This document shows positions 43,664 to 53,532 of a DNA stretch of 64,000 nt, one piece after another. The stretch is from the NCBI GenBank assembly GCA_016188575.1, contig JACPHN010000023.1, positions 80,039-144,038 on the forward strand, given 5' to 3'. Below the pieces are notes generated by a model. It saw only the letters and a list, made by a program, of their open reading frames with translations. It was not told the DNA's origin and did not search any database. This stretch comes from Candidatus Schekmanbacteria bacterium (GTDB lineage: Bacteria > CSSED10-310 > JACPHN01). The translations under genes were made by a program, and so were the position numbers. Position 1 is the stretch's first letter. Every line of letters starts with the position of its first letter.

Positions 43664-45603
43664 CGCGCCGCCTCCCGCGCGAGTGCCCGCGGTGCCGCGG
43701 CGGCCTCGGCCGAGGTGTCCACGAAGCGCCGATGCCACAGTGCAAGGTTGAGCAGCGCCCAGAGCGTATGATTGTGATTGGCGCGCAGACTCATGTGCTC
43801 GTCGATGACTGCCTGCACACCGGCCGGGCGGCAAATCTCGCGGATCAGGGGGCACGAGCGCAGCGTATCCAGGAGAAACTCGCGCCAATCCTCCCGCAGC
43901 CAGTTCTTCAGCGGCAGGCTGTACCCCTGTTTCTTGCGGGTCAGGATCGGCTCGGGGAGGATGTCCCGCATGGCCTGCCGCAGGACCCATTTCGTGGTCA
44001 TGCCGCGCAGCTTCAGCTCCGCAGGAACCTGAGAAACGGTTTCGATGAGCTTGTGGTCGAGAAACGGCACGCGCACTTCGAGCCCGAACGCCATGCTCAT
44101 GCGGTCTACCTTGGACAGGACGCTGTTGGCCATGGGCACGGTCAGATCGAGGTAGAGCTCGCGGCTCAGCGGGTCGGCGCCGGCCGTGTGCGCGAGCGCC
44201 TCGCGATACGGCGCGAAGGCGTCCGGATCGATCCGCGCCAGGAGCTCCGGAGCAAGGAGCCGCGTCGCGAGTGGGTCATCAAGGAAGTACTGCCAGCGCA
44301 TGTGCAAGCCGTCATCGGGTAGCGCCGCACCGGCGATGAAGCGCTTGAGCAAGTTCACCGGGCCCTTTTTCTGTGGCCGGTCCCGCAGGCGGCCGGCGAG
44401 CCGCGGCAGCGTGTGGCGCCGGAGAGCATCTGGGAGGAACCGATAGAAACGCCGCTCCAGGCGGCTGGCGATGAAACGCTCGTAGCCGGCAAAGACCTCG
44501 TCGCCGCCTTCGCCGCTCATGCAGACCTTGACTTCTTTCGCAGCCTGGCGGCAGATGAGGAAGAATGCGAGGGTCGAGAGGTCGGTCATCGGTTCGTCCA
44601 GGTGCCATACCACGCGCTCCACATCGGCGGGTTCCGGCGGCTGGATGATCAGCTCTTCGTGGTCGGTACCGAAATGGTCGGCCACGATCCGCGCGTAGCT
44701 CAGCTCGCTAAAGCTGCGGTCGGCATAGCCGACGCTGAAGGTGCGCAGCCGCCCGGCATAGTGGCGCGCCATGAAGGCCACTATGGAGCTCGAATCGAGG
44801 CCCCCGGAGAGAAATACGGCAACGGGCACGTCACTGACGAGCCAGCGCTTGACCGCCTCTTCAAGGGCCCCGCGCACCTCGTCAGCCCAGGCCGCCGCCG
44901 GCCGGGCGCGGCCTGCCGCCAGTGCCGCGCCCTCGGGGAAGGTAATGTCCCAGTATCGCGAAATCTGCAGGAAGCCGTCGGCCGGGCGATACCGCAGATA
45001 GTGCGCGGCCGGCAGCTTGCTGATTCCCGCGAAGGCCGAACGCGGAGCGGGAACGTATTCGTGCCCGAGGTAGTAGAAGAGACCTTGATAGTCGACCTCG
45101 CGCGGCACGCTCCGGTCGCAGAACAGCGCCTTGACCTCGGACGCGAAGCTCAGCCGGCCGTGGTTGAGCGTGTAATAGAGCGGCTTGATGCCGAGCCGAT
45201 CGCGCGCCAGGAACAGCTCGCCGCGCCGCGAGTCCCAAAGCGCGAAGGCGAACATCCCGATAAAACGGTCAAGACAGGCGGCGCCTTCCTCTTCATAGGC
45301 GTGCAGCACCACCTCAGCGTCAGTGTGGCTGCTGAGCTGGTGCCCGCGCGGTTCGAGCCAGTCGCGAATGTCCTGGTGGTTATAAATCTCGCCGTTGTAG
45401 ACCAGCCAAACCGTCCGATCCTCGTTGCACATGGGCTCGGCGCCCGCCGCGGACAGGTCGATGATGCTGAGCCGCCGGTGGCCGAGACTGATGCCCGTGC
45501 CGACGTAGTGGCCGTCGCCGTCCGGTCCGCGATGGGCCACGATCTGGGTCATGGCCTCCAGAAGCGGCCGATCCTCACCCGTGAATCCCACGATCCCGCA
45601 CAT
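43660..45603 (-). CDS. asnB: Asparagine synthase (glutamine-hydrolysing)-family amidotransferase
   Basis: 647 aa. Ntn glutaminase domain with Cys2 (MCGIVGF), RLSIIDLS, YNGEIYN and ARDRLGIKPLYY; synthetase domain with PP-loop SGGLDSSS (~264-271), SVGYADRSFSELSYARIVADHFGTDH and GEGGDEVFAGYER. Full length and intact. Paralogues in polysaccharide clusters amidate sugars or peptides rather than making free Asn; the neighbouring glycosyltransferase, epimerase and acyltransferase suggest this role. It starts 18 nt after the epimerase gene and overlaps the acyltransferase gene by 4 nt. Confidence 0.92.
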   Translation of the reverse strand: MCGIVGFTGEDRPLLEAMTQIVAHRGPDGDGHYVGTGISLGHRRLSIIDLSAAGAEPMCNEDRTVWLVYNGEIYNHQDIRDWLEPRGHQLSSHTDAEVVLHAYEEEGAACLDRFIGMFAFALWDSRRGELFLARDRLGIKPLYYTLNHGRLSFASEVKALFCDRSVPREVDYQGLFYYLGHEYVPAPRSAFAGISKLPAAHYLRYRPADGFLQISRYWDITFPEGAALAAGRARPAAAWADEVRGALEEAVKRWLVSDVPVAVFLSGGLDSSSIVAFMARHYAGRLRTFSVGYADRSFSELSYARIVADHFGTDHEELIIQPPEPADVERVVWHLDEPMTDLSTLAFFLICRQAAKEVKVCMSGEGGDEVFAGYERFIASRLERRFYRFLPDALRRHTLPRLAGRLRDRPQKKGPVNLLKRFIAGAALPDDGLHMRWQYFLDDPLATRLLAPELLARIDPDAFAPYREALAHTAGADPLSRELYLDLTVPMANSVLSKVDRMSMAFGLEVRVPFLDHKLIETVSQVPAELKLRGMTTKWVLRQAMRDILPEPILTRKKQGYSLPLKNWLREDWREFLLDTLRSCPLIREICRPAGVQAVIDEHMSLRANHNHTLWALLNLALWHRRFVDTSAEAAAAPRALAREAAR

Positions 45604-45621
45604 AGGTCGACTCTCCTCGCG

Positions 45622-46602
45622 CTACAGATAGGCGTTTGCTCGGTACCAGTCGCCGGTGCGCCGCAATCCTTCATCAAGGCCGATGGCGGGATCGTACCCG
45701 AGCTCGCGGACGGCGCGGTCGATGCGGAAGGCGCGGTTTTGCCGATACCAGTCGGCGCGCCGGCGGAATAGCGGCGGCTCGATGCGCAGCGGCATGCAAA
45801 GAGCCTCGCACGCCGTGCTCGCGGCATAGAGTGGCCAAAAGGGGAGCTGCACGATTTTTACCGCGGTCCCCATCGCCGCGGCGGTGCGCTTGACGAGGTC
45901 CGCGATCGTCACGTAGTCGCGATCCGCGATCAGGTAGGTGCCGAGCGGGGCGTCGGCTTCGCCGGCGCGAGCGAAGCCGGCGCACAGGTTGTCGATGTAG
46001 ACGGGGTGATAGCATGCGGAACCGTCCCCGAACATCAAGAAGCGGCCCTTCTGCACCATGCGGAAGATCATCAGAAACCGCCCCGGATCGCCAGGCCCGT
46101 AGATAGCCGTGGGCCGCAGAATGGAAATCTCCAGGCCCTTGGCGCCGTATGAGCGCGCAACCTCCTCGGCCTCGTACTTGGTCACCTGGTAGAAGTCTTC
46201 CGGCGCGATCGGCGAGTCCTCATTGCCCGGGATCTCTTTCACGTCTCCGTGGACGCCCTGGGTCGAGCAGATCACGACGCGCCGCACGCCGGCTTTCTGC
46301 GCTTCCTGGCACAGTCTCCTCGTCCCTTCTACATTGACCTCGCGGTAGACTCGTTTCGGCAGGCTGACCTTGCGAAACGCCGCGGCAAGATGCTGCACGA
46401 CTTCCTGGTCCTTGACGCACTGGCGCACCACCGGCAAGTCGGTAACGCTGCCGTACACGATCTGGACGCCCTTGCGGCGCAGCTCGTCGTCGCTCAGGCC
46501 CGCCTTCGTGTCCAGGACCGTGACGGTGTGGCCCTGCTCGGCCAGGAAGTTTGCGAGCGCCGCTCCGGTAAAGCCGGTGCCTCCGGTAACGAGGATTTTC
46601 AT
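45622..46602 (-). CDS. NAD-dependent sugar epimerase/dehydratase
   Basis: 326 aa extended SDR: Rossmann GGTGFTG (7-13), catalytic YQVTK (Tyr138, Lys142), and Ser-x-x in ICSTQGVHGD; ILRPTAIYGPGD is also typical. It acts on NDP-sugars in the cytosol, but substrate cannot be read from sequence. A purine-rich AGGGAGAAGCAG precedes ATG 46602. It sits 51 nt after the glycosyltransferase and 18 nt before asnB, in an operon-like minus-strand run for glycan synthesis. Confidence 0.9.
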   Translation of the reverse strand: MKILVTGGTGFTGAALANFLAEQGHTVTVLDTKAGLSDDELRRKGVQIVYGSVTDLPVVRQCVKDQEVVQHLAAAFRKVSLPKRVYREVNVEGTRRLCQEAQKAGVRRVVICSTQGVHGDVKEIPGNEDSPIAPEDFYQVTKYEAEEVARSYGAKGLEISILRPTAIYGPGDPGRFLMIFRMVQKGRFLMFGDGSACYHPVYIDNLCAGFARAGEADAPLGTYLIADRDYVTIADLVKRTAAAMGTAVKIVQLPFWPLYAASTACEALCMPLRIEPPLFRRRADWYRQNRAFRIDRAVRELGYDPAIGLDEGLRRTGDWYRANAYL

Positions 46603-46653
46603 CTGCTTCTCCCTGAAAAGTCGCTCCTGGGATTGCCGTGCGCCGGCATCCGA

Positions 46654-47895
46654 TCACTGTAGCGCGAGCGCGAGCTCAATCGTTCGCTCGAGCTCGGCAC
46701 CGACCCGATGCCAACTGAATTGATTGTCTATACGCTCGCGCCCCTTTTGCGCGAGGCGCAAACAGCGCCCATTGTCCGCAAGCAGCTCGAGCAGAAGATC
46801 CGCCAGCGCCTCGGTGTCTCCCCGCGGTGCGAAAACGCCTGCATCCCCGAGAATCTCTCGATCGACGGGCCGATCGAACACCACCACCGGCAGCGAGCAC
46901 GCCATATAGTTGAGCACCTTGCCATTCGCTTCGCTCGCCGAAAGCTTGGGGGCAACCGCGACATCAGCCAGCGCCAGGTAGGCCGCGGCGTCGAAGTACG
47001 GGACGCGCCCGGGAAAGCTGACGTGCGGCGTGATCCCGAGGTCGGCGGCGCGTTTTTCGTAGACCTCGACATGGGGGTACCCCATGATGAGAAAATGCGT
47101 GTCGGGCTTGCGGCGCACGACGGCCACGGCGGCCTCGAGCAGTGCGTCCACTCCCTGGTAGGCGTTGAGCAATCCCAGGAATGCCACGACGCGGCGCCCC
47201 TCCGGGATGCCCAGGCGCGAGCGCAGCAGCGGATCTCGCGGCAGCGGCCTGAAGACTGCGGGATCAACCGCGTCGCATACGGTCACGATCGGACCGCGAA
47301 ACGTGTTCTTCTGGCGCATCCGTTCCGCCGCGGCGGCGCCGTTGGCGACGGCGACGTCGGCGCGCTTCTCGATCCACGCCTCGACGCGCTGGAAGAGGCG
47401 GTGGCGAAGCGAGCTTCTTGGCACAAAGCCGTGGTCGAGGATCTCGCCGGCAAGGCTACCCTGATAGTCGAAAATGAGCGGCAGGCGGAACAGCTTGCTG
47501 GCGAAATAGCCGATGAACGCCCCCTCGTGGAGGTGAGCGTAGAGCACGTCAGGCCGGAACTTCCAGGCGCGCCGAATGACCAGAATGAGCAGTAGCAGGT
47601 CGAGATAGAGCTTGTGCCATGACGGTCCCGCCTCGAGTTTTCGGTACCACGGGATGCGCGGGATCCGCCGCGTGACGACCCCCGGGGCCTCCCCGCCGTG
47701 ATGGTAGGTGCACAGCTCCACGGCGTGCCCGCGCCGGCTGAGCTCGTGGAGCTCTTCGTAGATGCGGACGTGGCAGCCGCGGTCGGCGAAAAAGGGCGTC
47801 GGGGCGATCATCAGGACGCGCCGAGGCGGCTCGGCGGTGGCGGCCGCCGCGCCGCAGGGTCTATTGCAGGCGTCCTCGGCGCCGCTCGGGCTCAT
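46654..47895 (-). CDS. GT4-family glycosyltransferase
   Basis: About 413 aa, GT-B fold. N-terminal VLMIAPTPFFADRGCHVRIYEELHELSRRGH, then ADVAVANGAAAAERMR, then VVAFLGLLNAYQGVDALLEA, and the E-x7-E-like PKLSASEANGKVLNYMA followed by LPVVVFDRPVDREIL, which bind the nucleotide sugar. It probably adds a sugar to a lipid-linked oligosaccharide or exopolysaccharide. ATG 47895 (MSPSGAED) has only a weak GAGG; the frame is open to 48312, but that stretch has no family similarity. It is the first gene of the minus-strand glycan block. Confidence 0.88.
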   Translation of the reverse strand: MSPSGAEDACNRPCGAAAATAEPPRRVLMIAPTPFFADRGCHVRIYEELHELSRRGHAVELCTYHHGGEAPGVVTRRIPRIPWYRKLEAGPSWHKLYLDLLLLILVIRRAWKFRPDVLYAHLHEGAFIGYFASKLFRLPLIFDYQGSLAGEILDHGFVPRSSLRHRLFQRVEAWIEKRADVAVANGAAAAERMRQKNTFRGPIVTVCDAVDPAVFRPLPRDPLLRSRLGIPEGRRVVAFLGLLNAYQGVDALLEAAVAVVRRKPDTHFLIMGYPHVEVYEKRAADLGITPHVSFPGRVPYFDAAAYLALADVAVAPKLSASEANGKVLNYMACSLPVVVFDRPVDREILGDAGVFAPRGDTEALADLLLELLADNGRCLRLAQKGRERIDNQFSWHRVGAELERTIELALALQ

Positions 47896-48222
47896 GACGA
47901 TTGCCTCGGCGGCAGGTGCCGCAATGACCGTGAGGGGGAAGGTAGCGTGCAAGGTAGAGTCAGCCGAAGTCGGAAGCGCCCGTGGTATAGCATGTCGCAG
48001 CCGGCAGGTCAAGCTCGGGGAGTGTCCCATGTCGCCGCCGCGGCTTGCGTCAGGTGGTCGTGGGGGAGAAGGCTCAGCGCCATGAGGGAGCGCTCGTGCA
48101 CCAAGATACCTGTCGACACGGGCACGCACCGGCGGTACGCTCGGGTCATTGGCCGGCCGAGTCGATGTTTCCCTGGACGGTGAACGGGCGTCGGGCCGGG
48201 TGCTGTTTTGCGGGAGGTGTGC
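47896..48222. other. Intergenic region between divergent genes
   Basis: 327 bases upstream of the glycosyltransferase operon and of the methyltransferase remnant. It must hold the operon promoter, but I see no confident -35/-10 pair and no striking repeat. Confidence 0.5.
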
Positions 48223-48970
48223 ATGATGTGGAATGCCGATCCTGAGCGGTATTCCGAAGAGCTGGCGATTTTCCGCCGGATCCTCGCGGCCCGCCACTAT
48301 CACGCGCTGCAACTGGCGTGGCGAGGTCCTCGTGGCTTCGAGCGGCCCTTCATTACCGAGGATGAGCTGAAAAGCTTCGATTCGTGGTTGCGGAGCTTTC
48401 CTGTGGAGGTGCAGACTCCCATTCGCCTATTCTACTTCCATGAGGATGTCCTGACACTGTACGTCGAGCGGGTATTCCCAAGCAGAGTCATCGATGCGCT
48501 GCAACAGCTCGGCATCCTCGAGGTCGAGCTGGCGGCGGCGCGCTGTCCCTGCTTCTGGGTCGTAAATCGACTCGACCTCACGCTTTTCGCCATGAGCCTG
48601 GGGAAACCCGACAAGGACGCGGTCTATTTGGGAGCGGAGTCGTACGGGTTCGTCCAACACGTCTACGGTTTGTTCGGCCGCGTGTTGGACCTCGGGTGCG
48701 GTACCGGAATCCTCGGCCTCGCCGCCGCGAGGCAACCCGATGTGCGCGAGGTCTGGCTCACGGACTCCAACCCGAGAGCCGTATGGCTCACCCGGCTCAA
48801 CGCGGTTCGCGGGGCAGCTCATGCCTGGTCTGGAGCGTACGCAGGAGCGAATCGCCACTTCCTTGCGGAGGCACTACGCGCAGCATAAGTTGCGGTGGGA
48901 GCATTACGTCTTGATCGATATCTACGGTCATCGCGGCGACGGAAAGGCCAGGATCACCCGCTGTTGGTAG
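48223..48970 (+). pseudogene. SAM methyltransferase remnant with internal deletion and frameshift
   Basis: The first frame (ATG 48223, GGGAGG upstream, to 48888) encodes an N-terminal helical domain and methyltransferase motif I (VLDLGCGTGILGLAAARQ) and motif II (VWLTDSNPRAVWLTRLNAVRG). It then runs into nonsense-like sequence and lacks the catalytic NPPY-type motif. From ~48830 another frame encodes LERTQERIATSLRRHYAQHKL...WEHYVLIDIYGHRGDGKARITR, which reads like the natural C-terminus of such an enzyme, to TAG 48970. The simplest reading is a deletion that removed the catalytic middle and shifted the frame. It overlaps the end of the convergent kinase gene by 17 nt. Confidence 0.6.
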
Positions 48971-51900
48971 AGTGGCGGCCTCCGCTGGAACCATCGTCGA
49001 GCGGACACTCGCCATGATTGAGCGGCAGGTTTCGCGCGGCGTGATCGATGGCGCGCCGCAGCCGGTCGCGGGCTTGCAAGAGGTAGACGTCCGGCACCTG
49101 AATGGTGCTGCGCGCTTCTTCGAGCAGCACGTCCCCGGGTTGCCCGTGAGCGAGCGCATGATGACCGCGCTCGCAGTGGACCAGCGCCAGTAGCAAGGGC
49201 CGCTCGAGGCGCGCCCCCGCCGCCTCCGCTTGATCCAACAGAGCGCTTGCGCCGCCATAGTCTCCGATCCTGCGGCGCCATATCGCGTACTGCCACAAGG
49301 TCAAGGCTTCGCCTACCGGGTTGCCGATGTCGCGATGGACAGTCAGGGCGTCTTCGAACCGCGCAAAGGCCGCCTCCATCGCCCCTGTGGCGGCCTCGCC
49401 CCATGCCAGCACGCTCAGAGATGTGGCTTCGTCCCGGCGGTTTCCTACCTGGCGGTTCAGGAGTACCGCTCTTTGGGCCAGGTCCTTGGACGCCGCTCCG
49501 GCCCCCCGGAACATGTCGATCTGGGCGAGACAACCCGTGGTGATGGCCTCGGCCCACAACTCCCCGACTTCTCGGTTGATACCCAGCGCCTGCGCGAAGT
49601 AGTCCCGTGCCTTGACCAGATCGCCCTGGAGAAGGCTCAACCGCCCAAGACCGCCAAGAGTGGTACCTTCCAGATGGCGCTCACCGAGTGTCCGGGGTAT
49701 CGCAAGTGCTTCCTCGAAGAGGTTTCTGGCTACATCAAACTGATGAAGATCAGTGAGAGCGAAGGCGAGATTATGCAGCACGGTCGCGACCTGCGGCTGC
49801 GCGTCGAGATCTCGATACACCGATAGCGCCTGCTGCCAGAGAGTGCAGGCCCGGTCGAGCTGACACTCCGACCAAGCGATCACGCCAAGGAGAACGACTA
49901 AATCGGCCACGCGCTGACGCATGCCCTGCGCGGCATAATAGGCGAGAGCCTTCTCGTAGCAAGCCCCTGCTTCCCTGTTACGATTTCTTGAACGGAGGGC
50001 CGAGCCGAGTACCTCGTCGGTATCGGCCACGAGCTCGGCGTCTGCCAGCGCCTCCGCCTCCACTCTCGCCTGGCGCGCGACGCTCTCCGCCTCGTCGAAC
50101 CGGCCCCGAATCGACAGTGAACGCGCAGCAAGCTCGATGCGCATCCTCGTGGTTTCTCTGTCCGGAGCGTCGCTTCCCAGCCCAAAGTAGGCGTCGAAGG
50201 CCGCGTCGGCCTCCTTCCACGCGTACTGCTCCGCTGCCATCTGGGCAGCTCGCCGATAATAGTCGCGCGCCTTCTGCTCTTCGCCCCCCCGGTGCCAATG
50301 TTGCGCCAGCGCGCCGAACCAGGCCGGGTCGTTCGTGCCCAAGACCTGCTCGACCGCCGCCGCCACCGCCCGATGCCGGACGGGCAAAGCGGCCACATCG
50401 ATATCGTCGTAGGCCACCTCGCGAATCTTGTCATGCGCGAAGCTCAGCCTCCCGCTTCCCGCTGCGATCATCAGTTGGCGGCGCAGAAGCTGGGTGACCA
50501 CGTCGGATTGCATGAGGCCCGGTCTTCCCACGACCCGTGCCAGCACTTCGCCGTCGACCTCCCTGCCCGCCACGGCCGCGGCGTCCAGCACCTCCCGGGC
50601 GGTGGCCGGAAGCGCGTCGAGATGTGCGCGGACCAGGGCGCGCAGTGATGCGGGAAGCGGCAGCGACTCATACGGCGTCGCGTCCAGTCTCGTTTCGCCC
50701 GGCTCGGCACACGCCCCCGCCTCCATCTCCGCCGCGGCGTCGCCAACCCGCCACCTGCCCATCTCATCGCGGCGGAGCACCTGCCTGGCAACTGCCAACC
50801 GCAGATACTCGGCAACGAAAAAGGGGTTCCCCTCCGAGCTCCGCGCCAGAAATTCGACGAACGCCGCTGGCGCGGACCGCAGCGCCAGCATGTCGGCCAC
50901 CATGGCCGCGACCGCCTCGGCAGCGAGCCGCCCGAGTCGGACACTGGCCGCCTTGCCGCCCTTGACGAGCATGGCCAGCGCTTCGCTCGCTTCCTCGGTC
51001 CGGTAGGTGCCGACGAGTAGCACGGGCACGCCGTCGAACCGGCCGCTCCGAGCTGCGAGTGTCAACACCGCCAGCGAAAGCTCGTCGGCCCACTGCAGAT
51101 CGTCGAGAATCACCAGCAGCGGCTCATCGTCGCTGGCCGCGGCCAGGGTTTCCAGGACGTAGTTGCAAAGCCTGAGCCGCGCCTCCTCGGCCGGAAGCTC
51201 CACCGCAGGGCGCAATCGCTCCTGCCCCGGAAGATCGGCGAGCTCGGGAACATAGAGCGCCAAAACCTTGCCTCGCACCCCCAGGACGCGATCGGTCTCG
51301 GCGCGCCCCCACTCGCGGCACTGGTCGGCAATCGCCCTGAGCGGCTTGCGAAACGCTTCGAGGGGCCGAGCGCGCGCGTCCGGGCAATCACCTAGAAGCA
51401 CGCGAGCGTTCATCGCGACCGCCCTCAGCGCCAGCTCGCTCACCAGCCGCGTCTTGCCGATGCCGCTATCCCCGCCAACCAGCGCCAGCCCGCCCCGGCC
51501 ACCCTCCATACGGCCCACGCGCTCAGCCAACAGCGCCAGCTCGCCGGCCCGGCCGGCGCAGCGCGCGCGATACAGGTAAGGCCGCGCAGCGGGCACAGCC
51601 ACGGTAGACGCACCCTCAGGGTCCGCGCCGAGCCGGACCAGCACCGCGGCCACGTCGTCGGCGTGGCCCGGGCGGTCGCGAGGGTCTTTCTCCAGCAGCG
51701 CCAACACCAGCTCATCGAGCTCCGGCGGCACTAAAGCCGCGACCCGCGACGGCGGCGTGGGCCGCGTCAGGCGATGCGCGCGCAGCAGCTCGCCGCGGTC
51801 TTTGACCTGAAAAACCGACCTTCCGGTTGCCAGGCGGTAGAGAATACAGCCCAGTGCGTACAGATCCGCGCGTGCGTCGACCATTTCGCCCACAATCTGC

Positions 51901-52658
51901 TCGGGCGCCATGAATGCCGGCGTGCCCACGACTCCGCTCGCGCCCCCTATGGCCTCGCGGCTCACCTCCGCCCCGAACCAGTCCGCCAGCCCGAAATCGA
52001 CGATCACCGGCTCGCCTCCCGCTCGAACCAGGACGTTGTCCGGCTTCAGATCGCGGTGGACGATTCCCTCGCCGTGCAGGAACCCCAACGGGCAGCAGAG
52101 CCGACGAACGACCGTCAGGATTCGCCGCAGGACTTCCGATACGCTCCCTCCACCGCGACCCGAGCAACCATCGGCAGGGCGCCCCCCTTTCCGGGGCCAA
52201 TGTACCAGCGGCCGGCCCGCCATCCCCAGGGTGCCCGCCACGTCGCTCATCGCCGCGATCGACTCCGTCCACCACTCGGCTGCCGGCCGGGGCGGCCTGG
52301 CCGCCGTGCCCGTGTTTGGCCGCTCCTCCTCGCCGGCGGATGGCGCCACCGCGTCCACTCCGTACCGCTGCAAGGTCACGCCGTGGACCAGGTCCATCGC
52401 ATACCACGGCAGCCCGCCCTGCACGCCTTCCGCCACGATGCGCACGATGCCAGGATGGCGAATCCGCGCCAGCGCGCCGATCTCGCGACGAATGCCGGCG
52501 AGGAGCAGCTCCTCCGGCATCCGCAACGTCTTCAGCGCCACGACCTCGTTGCTCGCCACACGCACGGCTCGATAGACCACGCCCATGCCGCCGGCTCCGA
52601 GCCGCTCGATGACGCGGAACGGTCCGACCTGCGCCGGTATCTGCTCGCTGGGCGTCAT
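48954..52658 (-). CDS. Ser/Thr protein kinase - AAA ATPase - TPR fusion (paralogue 2)
   Basis: 1234 aa. Kinase with GAGGMGVVY (21-29), Lys43, HRDLKPDN (201-208), DFG (221-223) and APEQ (251-254). As in paralogue 1, a ~75-residue insertion (~101-176) follows the hinge. AAA_16 ATPase with Walker A GGDSGIGKTR and Walker B LLVILDDLQWADE. TPR array to the C-terminus (FDEAESVARQARVEAEALADAEL; YEKALAYYAAQGMRQR). Probably a cytosolic signalling scaffold. It shares layout and wording (PWYAM, LGFLHGEGIVHRDLKP) with 34994-38869, indicating an old duplication; the two bracket the glycan block. Confidence 0.9.
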   Translation of the reverse strand: MTPSEQIPAQVGPFRVIERLGAGGMGVVYRAVRVASNEVVALKTLRMPEELLLAGIRREIGALARIRHPGIVRIVAEGVQGGLPWYAMDLVHGVTLQRYGVDAVAPSAGEEERPNTGTAARPPRPAAEWWTESIAAMSDVAGTLGMAGRPLVHWPRKGGRPADGCSGRGGGSVSEVLRRILTVVRRLCCPLGFLHGEGIVHRDLKPDNVLVRAGGEPVIVDFGLADWFGAEVSREAIGGASGVVGTPAFMAPEQIVGEMVDARADLYALGCILYRLATGRSVFQVKDRGELLRAHRLTRPTPPSRVAALVPPELDELVLALLEKDPRDRPGHADDVAAVLVRLGADPEGASTVAVPAARPYLYRARCAGRAGELALLAERVGRMEGGRGGLALVGGDSGIGKTRLVSELALRAVAMNARVLLGDCPDARARPLEAFRKPLRAIADQCREWGRAETDRVLGVRGKVLALYVPELADLPGQERLRPAVELPAEEARLRLCNYVLETLAAASDDEPLLVILDDLQWADELSLAVLTLAARSGRFDGVPVLLVGTYRTEEASEALAMLVKGGKAASVRLGRLAAEAVAAMVADMLALRSAPAAFVEFLARSSEGNPFFVAEYLRLAVARQVLRRDEMGRWRVGDAAAEMEAGACAEPGETRLDATPYESLPLPASLRALVRAHLDALPATAREVLDAAAVAGREVDGEVLARVVGRPGLMQSDVVTQLLRRQLMIAAGSGRLSFAHDKIREVAYDDIDVAALPVRHRAVAAAVEQVLGTNDPAWFGALAQHWHRGGEEQKARDYYRRAAQMAAEQYAWKEADAAFDAYFGLGSDAPDRETTRMRIELAARSLSIRGRFDEAESVARQARVEAEALADAELVADTDEVLGSALRSRNRNREAGACYEKALAYYAAQGMRQRVADLVVLLGVIAWSECQLDRACTLWQQALSVYRDLDAQPQVATVLHNLAFALTDLHQFDVARNLFEEALAIPRTLGERHLEGTTLGGLGRLSLLQGDLVKARDYFAQALGINREVGELWAEAITTGCLAQIDMFRGAGAASKDLAQRAVLLNRQVGNRRDEATSLSVLAWGEAATGAMEAAFARFEDALTVHRDIGNPVGEALTLWQYAIWRRRIGDYGGASALLDQAEAAGARLERPLLLALVHCERGHHALAHGQPGDVLLEEARSTIQVPDVYLLQARDRLRRAIDHAARNLPLNHGECPLDDGSSGGRHSTNSG

Positions 52659-52917
52659 GGTTTGTGGGAGCTCCGGTGCATCCGCGGCCTGCCGAGGCGC
52701 GTATTTGACCGCAATCTACCGTGGCCCCGCAAGCGGCGCAACCTCCTGTGGCCCGCCGACGCCCGCAGCGGCGCCTCGCCAACCGAAGCAGCCCCGGCGC
52801 CGTCGCGAGGAGCCTCCCGGGCTCCTCCTCCAGGGTCAGTGCGCGAAGTCTACCGCCGGGTGAGCGCCACGCCCGTCTGCCCTGTCGGCCGAACCACTGT
52901 GCCGGCGCCCAGGCCCG

Positions 52918-53532
52918 TCACGTCAGGGCCGTGGGCTCGTACCGGTAGTGCCCGGTGACCTCGTAGGCGAACGGCACGTCCTCGATCTGGGGGCCGGCAT
53001 CGATATCGCGGACGATTTGGTAGCGATCCCCGCCCACAGCGCGGCGGGTCGCTGCGATGCCGATGTGCGGCACCCCGCTGAGAAGGCGCCACGTGACGAT
53101 GTCGCCGGGTTCCCAGGTAGTAGGTTCAGTGGACGCCGCCACCTCCGTCCCGTACCGCGCGAAGAACGTGACGAGACTGGGCACGCACCGGTGGTCGATG
53201 GCGCGATCGGGCCGCTCGAGACTCCACAGGCGCGGAGTGGCGGAGCACGCGCGCGACATGTCCTCGTAGACTGCGACCTCTTGGGTCGACGCCGAGCTCC
53301 GGTCGGCGCGGATCACGACGTCGGTGCAGACGCCGCGGTCGACCCGAGGCTCTCCCCGCTGAACGAACCTCGTACGGATACCACTAGCGCTAGGGTGAAG
53401 CGGTTGGAATCCGCGAGCGCAAGTGGCGCCGCGACGAATTTCGTATCCCGCACCTGCCTGGATGCTAGCCGGCAGCCGTGGAGCAAGGCCATGCCTCCGT
53501 GCTGCCGTTCCACAGGGTGTTGCGTGCCACAA
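52918..53532 (-). CDS. DUF1287-family protein, N-terminus degraded
   Basis: The C-terminal ~130 residues are DUF1287: DRGVCTDVVIRADR, VYEDMSRACS, RPDRAIDHRCVPSLVTFFARYG, WEPGDIVTWRLLSGVPHIGIAATRR and GPQIEDVPFAYEVTGHYRYEP. Cys and His residues of the NlpC-like fold are kept. The first ~75 residues (MWHATPCGTAARRHG...) do not resemble the family's signal peptide and first helix, so the 5' end is probably frameshifted or the true start is internal. Predicted envelope hydrolase, possibly inactive. Isolated among accessory genes. Confidence 0.65.
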   Translation of the reverse strand: MWHATPCGTAARRHGLAPRLPASIQAGAGYEIRRGATCARGFQPLHPSASGIRTRFVQRGEPRVDRGVCTDVVIRADRSSASTQEVAVYEDMSRACSATPRLWSLERPDRAIDHRCVPSLVTFFARYGTEVAASTEPTTWEPGDIVTWRLLSGVPHIGIAATRRAVGGDRYQIVRDIDAGPQIEDVPFAYEVTGHYRYEPTALT

